Positions 49,234 through 60,680 of a DNA stretch of 64,000 bases are shown here, in pieces; position 1 is the stretch's first letter; the number at the start of each line of letters is the position of its first letter. Source of the DNA: Moniliophthora roreri (Eukaryota; Basidiomycota; Agaricomycetes; Agaricales; Marasmiaceae); assembly GCA_001466705.2 (NCBI GenBank), contig LATX02000013.1:496001-560000 (forward strand), in the 5' to 3' direction. Below the pieces are notes generated by a model. It worked only from the letters and a program-made list of their open reading frames with translations. It was not told the origin of the DNA and made no database searches. Made by a program: the position numbers and the translations under genes.

Positions 49234-51462
49234 GTAAAGCTTGAAAGTTTACAGGCCTGTGCTGAAAGATGTTGGGGACGAAGAAAAAATTGGAAGATTT
49301 TGTGACAAAAATCTACCTGAGTCATCAGGTGATATGGCCGTGCAGATCCCAGGACCTTCCTTAGATATGGGCGCTACCCCCCGGGAAGTCGAAAGTTGAA
49401 CGTTGAACTTTCATACGAGGATCCGATAGTAAAACGGGATGAAGGGGGGACGAGACAGGATATTCCGTGGTAGGGGAGCCGCTGGGAGTAGCGCGAGTTG
49501 CCGCCGGTATACTGGCAAATTCACAGGGACAAACTCGCGTGTTGCGTTGAGACCCTTTTGAAGCTAAAGTCCGATGAGGACCGAAGCAGCGCATGGCTTT
49601 GTTTGGAGTCATTTGTAATACAGGTGTCAAAGCACTTGACTACCTTGGCTTTCCTCTCATCGTCAACAGCTTCGAGACCCTTTCAAGCTTCAAGCTTCAA
49701 GTTAAATAGGGGCCGGGATGCCACCTAATCGTCTCCTAAAATACAGGACGTGAAAAGATACGCAAGGTATTCCCCACTACCCAGGAGAACATACTCCGAG
49801 TCCATTTCCGTACTCACAGAATTGGTGTAGATACAGCTAATCAAGATGCATATACATGTTGTTGATATGCTCTCAATGGAGCTTCTCTTGAGAAGAAACC
49901 GGGACATTTCGAGGACAGAGCCCAGCATCCTTACCGACTTTTGATGAAATCGTCCAGTTCTGTAGTGAGGACTGAAAACTAGTAATGTCCTACTTTTATA
50001 AGAAAATGGAACAGAAAGCTAAAGCCAAACATGAAGGACGCTGCAACCTCAAACAGTTCGGTTTGTCGCGACCTGCAATGACGCGATTTCATCTTTCAAT
50101 TACTCGTACGCGCATCTGTTTCTAGTATCTCTCATACAGAATTTAGGGACCTAGGCTATTAAACCTTCTTGGAAATGAGAAAGCATGCGACGTATCCAAA
50201 GCCATGGAGGAAACCCCGAAGGGCGCCAATTTCGACACATTTGTATCGAACTCTCGAATACCGATTTGTGTCAGTCAGACACGTTGGGTTCTGGTGCAAC
50301 CATTGCCAAACTCGAAGGGTAACATGGTCCAGCTACATGACTGACCACACAGACGATGGCTTCAGATTCCAGACTTCCAGCGCTTCATAATCTTAAACGC
50401 GAGCGACCGTGTTCGATCTATGACATCACTGAATTTTCAGCCTGGTGAGCGCTTGATTACCTCCCCATGCCTATGCTCCACAATGAACGCCCCTCAGTAT
50501 ATACCTCCGTTCATCTGAAGGGCTTGGCGCCCCGACGTGTAAGTGTTCCCTGATGTCTATTGCAACTACACAGACGTAATAATGTAGTTCCTCGACTGTC
50601 GACTATCCTCTGTTGTACGCTTATGGCGTATATTCCTAAGAGATCTTTGAAGTCCCGAACAGGCCTTTTGCGTCCAATCTATATTTCGGGACTTCGAAGT
50701 CCCGTGTTCGTTGTTTCCTGCTGTACGCGCCTTACTGAAGTAGCATTCCACCATCTCAAATGTCGTATCGAGTCTGTCGTGAACAGAGTCCACGACTCCT
50801 CTCCTGCACTGCCCGCGAGCACGGTCAACATGCGCCGTGAAGAATTGCTTACAGTCATCAAATTCTTCACCTTCCTCCAGTTCCGCAACAGCTGTCAGCG
50901 CCATATATCGGACAATAACGGACCTGCTGATGGACGCTGTTGACTTGTCGTCATCTTCTACCTTACGCCCTCGGAAGAAGAGCGACAGGCTGAACTGCCG
51001 AGTCAAATGAGTTGAGTCATCTTCCTCCAACGAGTCCGCTATTAGTCGCTGCTGCGATCCTTTATTGCGCTCTTTAACGCCGACCTTGATGATGTGGAAA
51101 GGCAGGTATCCGTGCGACAGCGTCAGCGACATCAACGTCTCCCTTACACTCATCATATACACACTTCGCCCACGAATGCCAGTGAATCCCTATGTTAGAA
51201 GACACCGGGAAGATCCGATTAGTTGGAAAAGGGGGCTATAATCCCCTATCCGCCTTGGTACTAGGGGATTTCCTTGTAGTGGTACCAGGAGATTCCGTCA
51301 CTAGTTTGGTTCAGCCTCGGAGACCCTGGTAACTTCTTTTCGCTTCAACGCCTCAACGTAAAAAAGGCACCATAACGGCGAAGTATTCGTACACAAGTAA
51401 TTGGCGATATTAATACAATAGGCGAGCAAACTGTCCGCACAACCGTGTACACCCATGTAACT
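49234..51462. other. Region between the two fucosyltransferase-like genes
   Basis: No supported gene. It holds a perfect 18-bp palindrome at 50687-50704 (CGGGACTTCGAAGTCCCG) and the doubtful frame of the next entry. Confidence 0.4.
50566..51162 (-). CDS. Doubtful open frame of 198 codons
   Basis: A charged frame with LFFRGRKVEDDDKSTA and AVAELEEGEEFDDCK segments. It has no recognisable domain, no signal peptide and no splice-linked neighbours. The opposite strand also has an open frame of 127 codons over part of it. It may be a fragment of a decayed gene. Confidence 0.2.
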   Translation of the reverse strand: MYMMSVRETLMSLTLSHGYLPFHIIKVGVKERNKGSQQRLIADSLEEDDSTHLTRQFSLSLFFRGRKVEDDDKSTASISRSVIVRYMALTAVAELEEGEEFDDCKQFFTAHVDRARGQCRRGVVDSVHDRLDTTFEMVECYFSKARTAGNNEHGTSKSRNIDWTQKACSGLQRSLRNIRHKRTTEDSRQSRNYIITSV

Positions 51463-53233
51463 CTACCAGAAGCGAATCGTTCGGGGATCATGACCTGAAA
51501 CAAGGCGTTGATGTACAATGTTTGACGTGAAGGACGACCACTGCGTGACGGTTTGAGCAAGACCATGATGATGAAATCAGTAGACATACTCACCCCATTC
51601 CCAATGAAACCAGCAGCCCTTCGTGCTATTTCAGAGTCCACAGCACCCGAAACATCCGTTTGGAACTCGTCTAGCTCCAAATCTCGACTCGTGACGATAT
51701 TCGACCACCCTTGCTGCTCAAAAGCATCTCTCAGTGGTTTCAGTTGCGAAGGAGACGAGTTTGTGAGGATGTATAGAGTGTGAAGTGACTGATTTTTGTT
51801 TACGTGCGCCCAGGAATCCTTCACTTCTTTGACCTTGTTGGCGATAGCTTCAGGACTTGGGAGACACCGTTTCAAATAGATGGCGATATTGTCTTCCGTA
51901 TTTCGCCCATACTCTAATTCGCCTGGATTGTTGGCCTTGGGAATACCACCCGGTGGTGGAATGAACATGTCTTGCGAGAAGGTAGGTAGAAGGTTCCAGG
52001 AGTAGAATGTGAGGTTGTAGGCGCCAAGGAGATTGATGCAAGCATCTGCGTAGTCCCCAAGACGAAAATGGATGGCCAGCGTGCTGGCAAGTGGATCTCG
52101 GGTGTTATTGGAATGATCTAGTTGCACTTGTGAGGAACCGTCTCGTGCTCTGGACTGGAATAAGTAGAGATTTCTATCCGCGCCCGATCTGACGAGCGGT
52201 GACGCGCTCAAGAGTCGTGAAGCAGCTGATTTGGAGAATGGCTCCCATAAGGGTAGCCCTTTGTATGTGGCGAACATCCTGACGTCGAAAGTTTGGGGAT
52301 ATGGATCCTCATCCAGTGGGGTTGGAATAATTTCGATACATCTCTCCTTGCTGTTGGATAACAATTCCTTCCAATATTCGAATATCACGTCTCCCCACGG
52401 AGAATCCCAATTCTCTTGTTGATTTCTTCCGATGGGACCTCCAGCTTCTCGGTAAGGGGATTTAGCAATAGACTCTGGTGACGGTTTAGGGATGAATGGC
52501 TTCACGTCGCGCGTGTGTATGATTTTTCGTTCATGCACTGGGCAGACAATTTCCCAGTACCTTTCCGATACAGAACGTGGAGCGGGATCATGAGGCTCCC
52601 ATGGACCACCAGCAGAGGGCCCTGATATGAGTGCATTTAAAGGGGTTCGAGGATATCGACGTCGTCGTGAGATGGTCACGGGTGGTATGAGCCAATTGTG
52701 ATAATCAGGCTTCCAGTGATAGTCCTGGAACACGTATGCGCGGTTCGATTCATGTGCCAAAAATGTATTCATCAATCTGATTTTTGCGTCAGCAGAGAAC
52801 TGGACGGAACTGGATCCAGTACTACACCTCGTTCAAAACATTGTTCCATCCCAACCGCGTAATCTCGTTCGAGAACTTGACGTATCTCCCTGTCCTGCCT
52901 TCGGGCCACGGCAAATCCAAATTGTGCTGGAAGATACGGTTACAATAAGGCGTGAATAGAATACTGTCGGTTACATACCTGCGGTAGAGCGTCTTCCCAT
53001 GCGTAGATTTTACTATAATCCGGTGGACTGCCTATGATTTTCCCGCCCCTCCAGAACAAGAACGACTTGGGGTAGACGTAGAGTTTGTTGCCACTTATCC
53101 AAAGGAGTAAGAATGTCGAGCAAACGACTGAGATCGTGGTAAATACCATACGACGAGCTCGGCGTAGCTGAGGACGGTGTTCAGAATGAGAAAGCAATTT
53201 TCGTACCCCCAATGACGACGTGAGGAGCATCAT
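51463..53233 (-). CDS. O-fucosyltransferase-like type II membrane protein (copy B)
   Basis: Four exons, 52979-53233, 52826-52926, 51594-52776 and 51463-51540, with GT-AG introns, give 538 aa. A basic stretch precedes a membrane segment at about 29-47. HFRLGD lies at 355-360, and the C-terminus again reads FIGNG|WSSFTSNIV across an intron at the same place as in copy A. Exon 1 is split by one more intron than in copy A (before HNLDLPWPEG). An insert of about 30 residues, including SIAKSPYREAGGPIGRNQQE, separates the two copies in the middle. Predicted Golgi glycosyltransferase; acceptor unknown. Confidence 0.88.
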
Positions 53234-53707
53234 GGAAAGGAAGGGGGCTCGTTATTCGGACGTCCATAGCGATGCCGTTCATATTTGAAATTAAAAAATG
53301 ACGAAAGTGCCCCAGAAACTGCGGGGTGAAGACTGCGGGGTCTCGGTTTCGGTTTGCATTTCGGGGGGGTTTAGTTGACATCAATGATTAACAATCGCCA
53401 AAGCTGCAGACTGCGATCATCATCGTAATCGAGCAGTTAAGGTCGTACTTAAATTGCGGGTGATACAAGTATGCTATGAGGGCTACAAATCACACAGAGT
53501 AAATAATTTATCCAACAGAACAAGTCCAACTAAGAAATAAACTTGGTGCTTCGTTGTCAGGCGAAACACTCGAGGGGCTTGGCGACCAGTCGCCAACGTA
53601 TGTGACAGAACTCCTGGGTAAAAGTCCTTGGATAGGGTAGCCGAATAGTTCATCATGGAGCTGGGCAGGATCCCGAGTCTGGCACAACAGCGACCACGAA
53701 AAACCCA
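53234..53707. other. Intergenic region
   Basis: Contains the upstream DNA of copy B and the 3' region of the next minus-strand gene. No gene seen. Confidence 0.45.
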
Positions 53708-54772
53708 TCATGATTCTTCCTTCGCCTCCCCGCTCAAATGCGGGTCGATTGCGCCGCCTCCAGACGGTACTGGGGAGCCTGTACCAACCCCAGCTTGAGC
53801 AGCGGCAGCAGCAGCTTGAGCCTGGAACGGGGTTGGCGCCAGAATCGAACGGTGGAATCTCGCGCGAAAATCAGGCGTGACAACAGCTGCAATTGCCGCT
53901 GCAGCTGTCTCGGAAGGCGATGCTCCAGGAGCTGCCAGATGGGGGAAAGCACTGGTGCTGTTACTAGATGTGGACGTTGTAGAGGTGGTAGTGGTCGCAG
54001 ACGTATTGGATGCAGACTGGTCGTAATGATTTTGTGGGTCGAAAGGCTGTCGACGCTAAAGACAAAGGGATACGGTGAGGCTGGGATCTGATAACGCCAT
54101 TTGGTGACATACCTGTCTGTCCCACTGATCCCATGCCTCCGCGATAACAGGCTCGAGAGAGGCAAGTTCGTCATTGGACATTTGTAGAGTATCCAAGAGG
54201 TGCTGTTTCAACAATGGGGCGCAGGAAAATGATAGTAACAGCGTTGTCGCAAACATTTGTCCACCATTACCATGAGGGGCGCGAGGAAATGCTGGTTCGC
54301 CTGTCTGTGGGTCCACTGGGTTACCAGGTGGCGGGGGTTGTTGCATATCCGAGAGCTGATATGCACCTTCAGGGTATGTGAGTCCATCGACTCCGACTTC
54401 ATTACCCATGTCCATACCCAGCTCCTGCATCTTCCTCTGCTTGACCAAAGCTCGGTGCTTCCGTTGCCGCTCTCGAGCAGCCGCACGAACTCGTTCTCGT
54501 CTAGCGGCTTCCTCTGGAGTCATATCTTCATACTCCACAGCTTGAAGCTCTTCTCCTTGAGCAATTGGGTGCTGATTCTGCTGATAATCTCTCGCAGCTG
54601 GAGGAGCTACAATACCGAGGTGAGCATTCCTATCTCTTTCTCGCTTTCTTCGTTGCCGTTCCGCGGCCTTCTCCCGCTTGATCCTTTGACTAGGTGTTTC
54701 ATTCTCGTATTTGCGTTTGCGGTTGGTGGGTGTAGACAAGGTCGATGGGGTCTGGATAGTAGCCGAATCCAT
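53708..54772 (-). CDS. Basic-region nuclear-type protein, uncharacterised
   Basis: Two exons, 54113-54772 and 53708-54055, joined by a 57-bp GT-AG intron, give 335 aa. Residues about 18-50 (RKRKYENETPSQRIKREKAA and onward) and 85-120 are two highly basic, Glu/Arg-patterned helices preceded by a TPS or TPEE helix cap. They look like DNA-binding or nuclear-localisation segments. They lack the N-x7-R signature of a bZIP, so I do not call one. The middle is Pro/Gly-rich and the C-terminal exon is low-complexity Ser/Thr and Ala. A nuclear regulator is a reasonable guess only. Confidence 0.78.
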
Positions 54773-54809
54773 TTTATATTCTACCTCTTGTCCGTCGTAT
54801 GTAACGGTG

Positions 54810-54867
54810 TGACGGGGTCTCGTCGTGTCGACTGATTTTCGTGACGGCTGGGTGACGGGTGGTGACG
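54810..54867. promoter_or_regulatory. Cluster of TGACG sites
   Basis: TGACG occurs at 54810, 54842, 54853 and 54863; the last three are 10-11 bp apart, one helical turn. The cluster lies 38-95 bp upstream of the minus-strand start at 54772. TGACG is the CRE/ATF half-site, so binding by a bZIP of that class is plausible. Confidence 0.4.
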
Positions 54868-56547
54868 GTGACTGGGTGAGCTTTTACCGTGGGAATGTTG
54901 ACAGAACTTGAATTGCTCCTGCCTGCGGCTGTCATCGCTCTTTGTTCTCTGGTGCTACAGCCATTCTGCCGCATATTGCTGGCAGCTGCTCGGGATTTTA
55001 CTATTGGAACCATGTCATTTGGCCGATTCCACTGTCTATCTAGCTCAATTCTGGTGAATTGGTCGCACTTCTTGTCTAGGGATACATCGCCACTTTTTTG
55101 TTTAGAAATCGGAGAGCAAAGGCATCGCAAACGATACTATCGCCTTGAATGCCTCTTTATGGCAAATATCTTGGAGACACTGATAGCGACGAGCCGGGGA
55201 CCCCCCTTACCGCGCAAGAGGACGACGGATTCCATGCCCTAAAGGCAAGCATTTCACGTCACTCGAGTCTCAAACCTATGTCACGGTCTCGTTGGAGTGG
55301 AGTATTAAGAAAAATTCGAGCCGTCTATATATACAAGATCATCGATCATCAGCCATTTTAGAGGTCAAGATAACTTGTGCGCAAATACAGCGTCTTCTGT
55401 ACAGCCTGAGTTTCGTGTTCTAGGTAAAGGAACATCAGTACAATGGCTGATTTAAATCGGCCGCTACACTACACTACATGCACGCTACCACTCCGTCGGC
55501 CGTGATTGGAATACGAACATGTTGTTGTCTGTTCTCGGTAGGATCACCAATGCTGCTACGCTTGGACGTTGCACCACCACGAAGTATACGGTTCGCCTCT
55601 CTCCGTTATTCTTGAGACTGGATGACCTGAAAATGGATCTTCCTTTAACCTCAAGACAAGTCTCGCTGACAAAATGCAGCAGTGGATTATTCGGAAATGG
55701 TGAAGGGGGGATGTTTGATTTGTGGATCAGGACAAGTATAGGCCTTAAATCGACACGCAGCACATATTTTAGTATGTGTAGGTAGTATATTCATCTGTGA
55801 TGGCTCTTACTTGTCATATCGCTTAAATTGGCACGTCACAGGAAAAACTACGGGGTAGGCATGAGAGAAAGAGTCATAGCACGGAGCGTTCAGAGATGTA
55901 TTTGCCATGCGATTCTAGTCTTCCTCGAGCTTCCTCCTTTGTACAAATGATGACTCGCGAAATGAAGCGCGGAGCCTTAATTACATCCATCTACAACCCT
56001 ATTCAGCAAGGAGCATTTCACACATTCGAGAGTTTTGGAATGCTTACTTCCCACTTCCAACAAGACTCCTTAGCACTACAGCCTTCAAGGTTCATGAAAT
56101 GTCAACATTCCACGAAATCCAAATGACCGAGCGTTCTTTCCACACCTTTAATATGATTCGGCGGGTAGATCGTGCACGAATATTCGCGGCCAGCTGGTCT
56201 CCCTCACCTGGGAGTGTCACTATCAACTGAATCATGTAAACCCAGCTGAAGTCGGTATGGAAGAAAGACCCGAAAGGTGATGGCTGAACTTCCACGGTGG
56301 TACAATCAGACGATATTGGACCAGTTAAATGTCATAGGCTCTCAGAGCGAGCAGTGGGTCAACCGACTACCGTGACTTCGATGGAGCCAGCGTACTTTCA
56401 CTCTGTACTTGGATTCGGTTGATAAGTCAAGGAACGTCAATGCCCACACACTCCAAAAAAAAAACGGGAACTAAATGGTAATTCGGCATGAGTACTATAT
56501 TGGCACGTCTATGAGGGTCATTCCCGCAATATTAACGAGAGTATACG
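54868..56547. other. Intergenic region
   Basis: Several short frames overlap on both strands (for example 54889-55242 and 55519-55785) but none has recognisable features or splice-linked extension. I support no gene. Confidence 0.4.
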
Positions 56548-58033
56548 TCATCTTCGTTGAGGATCAGGTACGTACTCGCGCACCCACCTCGCTGTTTCGT
56601 GCCGAGCGTTGAGGAGGGGATCAAAGGCCTCGAATTCCCATGAGGTCTTTGCGATACCGTTGGGATCCAAGGATGGAGGATAGATCGATAAAGCTGCCAA
56701 AGATAGGTACGTATGATACGGATCTGAAATGCGTCAGCGAAAAAGTATTATCAGACTAGAAAGAATGTATTACCTGGGCGCTCTCCAGGGGATTTGGCAA
56801 TACCGCCAAATTTGAACTGACATTCGGCAGTAAATTTGGAAAGTGCTGAGTAGTCAACCAGGTGTCCAGCACCGAGGATCTGTGGTATAGGTAAGAAAAA
56901 CTTCAGAGGCGACCTCGAAGGACATACTTTGAGAGTCGCTCCGCACCAAAAGCAGTAGCATGCGTCTGCTTCCTTATTTGTCCTTCCGCTGAACCCGCCA
57001 CAGCTCGATTGATTGTGGATGAGCCAATGTACCGATTTTTGAACTTCTTCCGGATTCAAACGAGGATAATGGGAAGGGGTAAGATGTATCGAAGCAATAG
57101 CGACATAAGTCGGACCACCAGAAGCTTCACAGTGTGGGTACTGGCCGTACCCTCCTTCATAGGTCTGAAAGATACTGTCAGCGTCTTGGCAAAACAAAAC
57201 AATGAGTTTCTCACCCGACAAGACTTTACAAAAGACAAAGCGCGGTCGATATCGATTCCCGACCAGTCGTCAAGCATACTGCTAATAGCGAAAGCACAAT
57301 ATAGCGTGCGTAGGTCAGTATCTCCGCTTTTGGGAACCGTCGTGAAACTTGACGAGAACAGTCAACGTGGATGACGGAATGCAATTAACTATAAACACAC
57401 ACCTTCCGTTCTCCGTCTGACATGCTCGAAGAAACTCGACGAGTCCGCGTCTATCCAATCTTGAGAAATCATCTCTCAAGATGGCGAGAGAAAGGAGAGC
57501 TGTGTATGTCATTATGAGATGTGGGCTATCATAGTCGTGGTATTCTTGCTGCTCGTACGATATGTGTCAGTGAGCTCAGTGAACCGAATAAACGAAGTGA
57601 AATGATATCATACTGTCGAGTCCAAAACCATTCCCGATGTCATGAATGGACTTGGTCTAAATCCCGTCCCATGTCTTCCTCCTTGAGTAACGCATGGCAT
57701 CAGAGTTGATCAAATCGTCCCAAACAGAACATCAACTTACTCGTTTGCTGTTCCCATATCCAAGTTTTCCAGGACTCGCGCTCATTGTCAGATATTTGGT
57801 CGTTGATGACTCCGAGAAGATCCAAAGATCCAATGCAGTAGAAAGCCAGAGCCAACCTGAACGAAAGGAACTCCAATGATCGCACAGAGAAAGAGAAACA
57901 CAGCATCGCACCTAGACGAATCAGCTTCGACCTGAGAGCTGGGAAGACCAATCAAGCATCTCTTGACGTGACCTGCATGGCCTCCTCTTCCGAGTGGTGG
58001 TAGTTGGAAATCTGTCAAAGACTCGTTGCTCAT
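56548..58033 (-). CDS. CDC43: Geranylgeranyltransferase type I beta subunit
   Basis: With an alpha subunit this enzyme attaches geranylgeranyl to CaaX-box proteins such as Rho GTPases. Eight exons (57912-58033, 57741-57856, 57614-57681, 57403-57548, 57215-57347, 56928-57164, 56774-56879 and 56548-56723) with GT-AG introns of 48-65 bp give 367 aa. The prenyltransferase beta repeats are clear, for example YEGGYGQYPHCEASGGPTYV and SCGGFSGRTNKEADACYCFW. Zinc ligands are Asp262 and Cys264 (DAC) and His313 (PYHTYL). The start and the segment LALAFYCIGSLDLLGVIND resemble the type I subunit rather than the farnesyl or Rab enzymes. Confidence 0.94.
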
Positions 58034-58558
58034 GGTTCCTGTTTTCGCTTCGGAATCGTTCGCAAGGTTATATGGGAGGATGAGGAAGACCGAGGCGACC
58101 TTATATGGGCGTAGCTGGCGAAGACATGACTGAACGAGGGAGAATTGTGTAAAGCCGGCTCGATCATCATGCCATCATTTTACATCGAATGCCAGCCTAC
58201 ATCATACATACGTCCAAACTAATTACAATCGAACAAAGCCCTCAGTGTTATACAGTAGAGAACCGTCTGGAAAGGACGGAAGTGATGTCATCACTGAATG
58301 TCGACACTAGCAAGTAATACTCTTAGAAGTAAAAAGAGGTATGACGAGATACTTATAGAGAAACACTTCTGAATAAAGGTACACAGTTCTCGACAATAGG
58401 ATATAGGGAAGGCGTAGACAGTAAGGGGGAGAAGGCAGATGATGGTGATGATAATGTGCAGCCGATGCAGAGGTCAAAAGTCGAAGCAAAAAGTTGAAGA
58501 AAAAAGAATGTGGATATTAGTCAACGGTCATCCCGGCCAAAACTTATCGACATAGTTC
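58034..58558. other. Intergenic region between CDC43 and NOT2
   Basis: Contains the CDC43 upstream region and the NOT2 3' region. No gene seen. Confidence 0.5.
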
Positions 58559-60680
58559 TTAAACCACCATCTGGAAGGACCCTCGAGGGGTCTGTACCGC
58601 CGGTTGGGCCTGTTGCGGCGGGACAACAGTTTGCCCTTGCTGTTGCGCAGTAGGAACCAGTCCAGCACCACTGAACACAGGCACGTTCTTTTCCTCCAGG
58701 TCACTGTAAAGGACTGTCATGTCTTTCCGCTCCTTCATCCAGTTCTCCGGATCCCAGTATGTATACTGCCCGGTTTCGCCCATAGGTATTTTCTGTGAAG
58801 GCGGAGCGCCGCTGTCTTTTGTTATCCATAATCGTAACTCTTTATGGAATCGCCAGTTGCGGTTCCATCTGTCGAGGTATTAATGGACGTTTAGAACAGG
58901 GAAATGTACACTTACAGTTCCTGTGCGGCTACTTCTTGAAGAGCGTCCCGCGGTGATGAGTAGAACATGAAGAACAGCGTCTCGTCGCTGAATGCTTGCG
59001 CTTTACTAGGCCCGGGTACTGACGATGGTACGTTGTAGCAAGTTGGTATGTGGTAGTCGGGTTCAACCGTATGAGCGGCCGATTGATCTGCCCATGGAGT
59101 AATGAACGTTGAAAAGAGGTTTCTGGCATTGAAGAAATCAGCTAACGGACATGTTTGAAAATGACAGCCGTCTCACCCAGCATAACCCATATCCAATCCC
59201 ATCGTACCTAGATCCTGCCCTATACTGCTTAGTCCTTGGTCCACATCCGATCCTGCACTCTTTATCATTGCTAGTAGGCCTAATAATCCCCACCTGTCCG
59301 CCGCACTCATCAGCACCTGTTGCGCCGGTGTTTGCGGATGTTGGTGTACATGTGCCGTTGAGCTCGGCATGGAATTCGGATTCTGTGTCGAGTTTGGAGG
59401 TGCTGCTTGCGGATTGTTATTCGATATCGTATTTGCGTTATTGGGATTGGGATTTGTTGAGTTCGGGTTTCCGCTAGGGTTATCAAGGCCATTGGATGGG
59501 AAACCCGGGGTCGCTGGTACTGTCGACGATGCATTAGGGTTCGCAGACGGTGGTGGTACCCCTGGCGGTGCATTCACATGGCTCGATGAAGGATTCTGAA
59601 TTGGATGTGTACCATTTTGTGCCGCTGGTGTCGGCGGTGCGTTTTGGAACCCTGCGCCGGCGAGCGAGTTGGGATTGATATTGGGCGACGGCCATGTGGC
59701 ATGAGCTGGTTGGTTTAGCTTCATGTTATAGTTCTGGATGAATGATAAATATGACAGAGGTCAACCCCAGAGAAATCAAGCATACCCGTTGTTGTTGTTG
59801 CTGCTGCTGCTTCTCCTGCTCGGTATGCTGAAAGCCCGGGTGTACACCTCTCGCCTGTGCTGGCCCCAAGTTCAACATGCCGGGCGTACTCTGCTGTAAA
59901 CCACCGCTCAGCGTGCCTAATAAGTTCTGACGATGTTGTGAGTGTTCTGAATGTTGAGGGAAACCATTGAGCCCTGGTGGGTGTGAATGACCGGCTTCTT
60001 GGTTCGTCTGCGTCTGATTTTGACCACCTAATGCCGGAAAATCGTCTGGCGTGAAATCTCTTTGCTGGTTCGTCGCCCCCGACCCTGTCCCGCCGATCGA
60101 CCCCCCGCTACCCATGCCCACGCCAGTACCAGCTTGACTCGCATAACTCGTTGTAACACTGCTCCCGCCACTCCCATTGTTATTTCCACCCCCATTATTG
60201 TTGTTGGTTGAGGTCGAACCTAGCGCCGGGAAGTCGTTTGGGTCGAGTCCGACTTCGCTAGTTGATGATACAGATGGTGCATTCGCAGGATTTGGTGTTA
60301 GATGAAGTGGTAATGAATTCGATGTTCCGTTGACCTGCTGCTGCAGGGCGTTGGTCGTTTGATGCTGGCCAAGTCCACCATTGAATCCATAATTACTCTG
60401 ACCACGTTGTTGTATGAATGTCTGAGCTGGCTGTGGTACCATTGGTGTCTGTGTTTGCTGCGCTGGTGTCCGATGATTATTGGGCATCCCAGGAACATAG
60501 CCTCCTCCCTGGACTATATTGACGTTCCGAGGCGGCAGTCCATACGTATAAGGTGAGCGGAATTGATTTGCAAGAGGATTTGGTGCCAGATTGGGCGGCC
60601 TTTGGGGTTGACCTAGGATAGGTTGCCTTCATTTTTTCGTAAGCCTCTGCGTTACTAGCTGGCATACCTTGTCGATTCAT
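58559..60680 (-). CDS. NOT2: CCR4-NOT complex subunit NOT2
   Basis: NOT2 is a scaffold of the CCR4-NOT deadenylase and transcription regulator. Five exons (60668-60680, 59786-60612, 59177-59733, 58916-59122 and 58559-58868) give 637 aa. Exon 1 codes only MNRQ and one base; the splice to GQPQRPPN restores the frame that continues to PPRNVNIVQGGG. The N-terminal two thirds are low-complexity Gln/Asn/Pro/Gly with two DFPALG motifs (131-136 and 195-200) and a Gln run near 275. The NOT box at about 466-605 reads NLFSTFITPWADQ, ETLFFMFYSSPRD, LWNRNWRFHKELRLWI and YWDPENWMKERKDMTVLYSD. The NOT box is complete. Confidence 0.95.

Noticed and set aside
53708..54772. A bZIP transcription factor
   Set aside because: The basic helices lack the N-x7-R signature and no leucine zipper follows.
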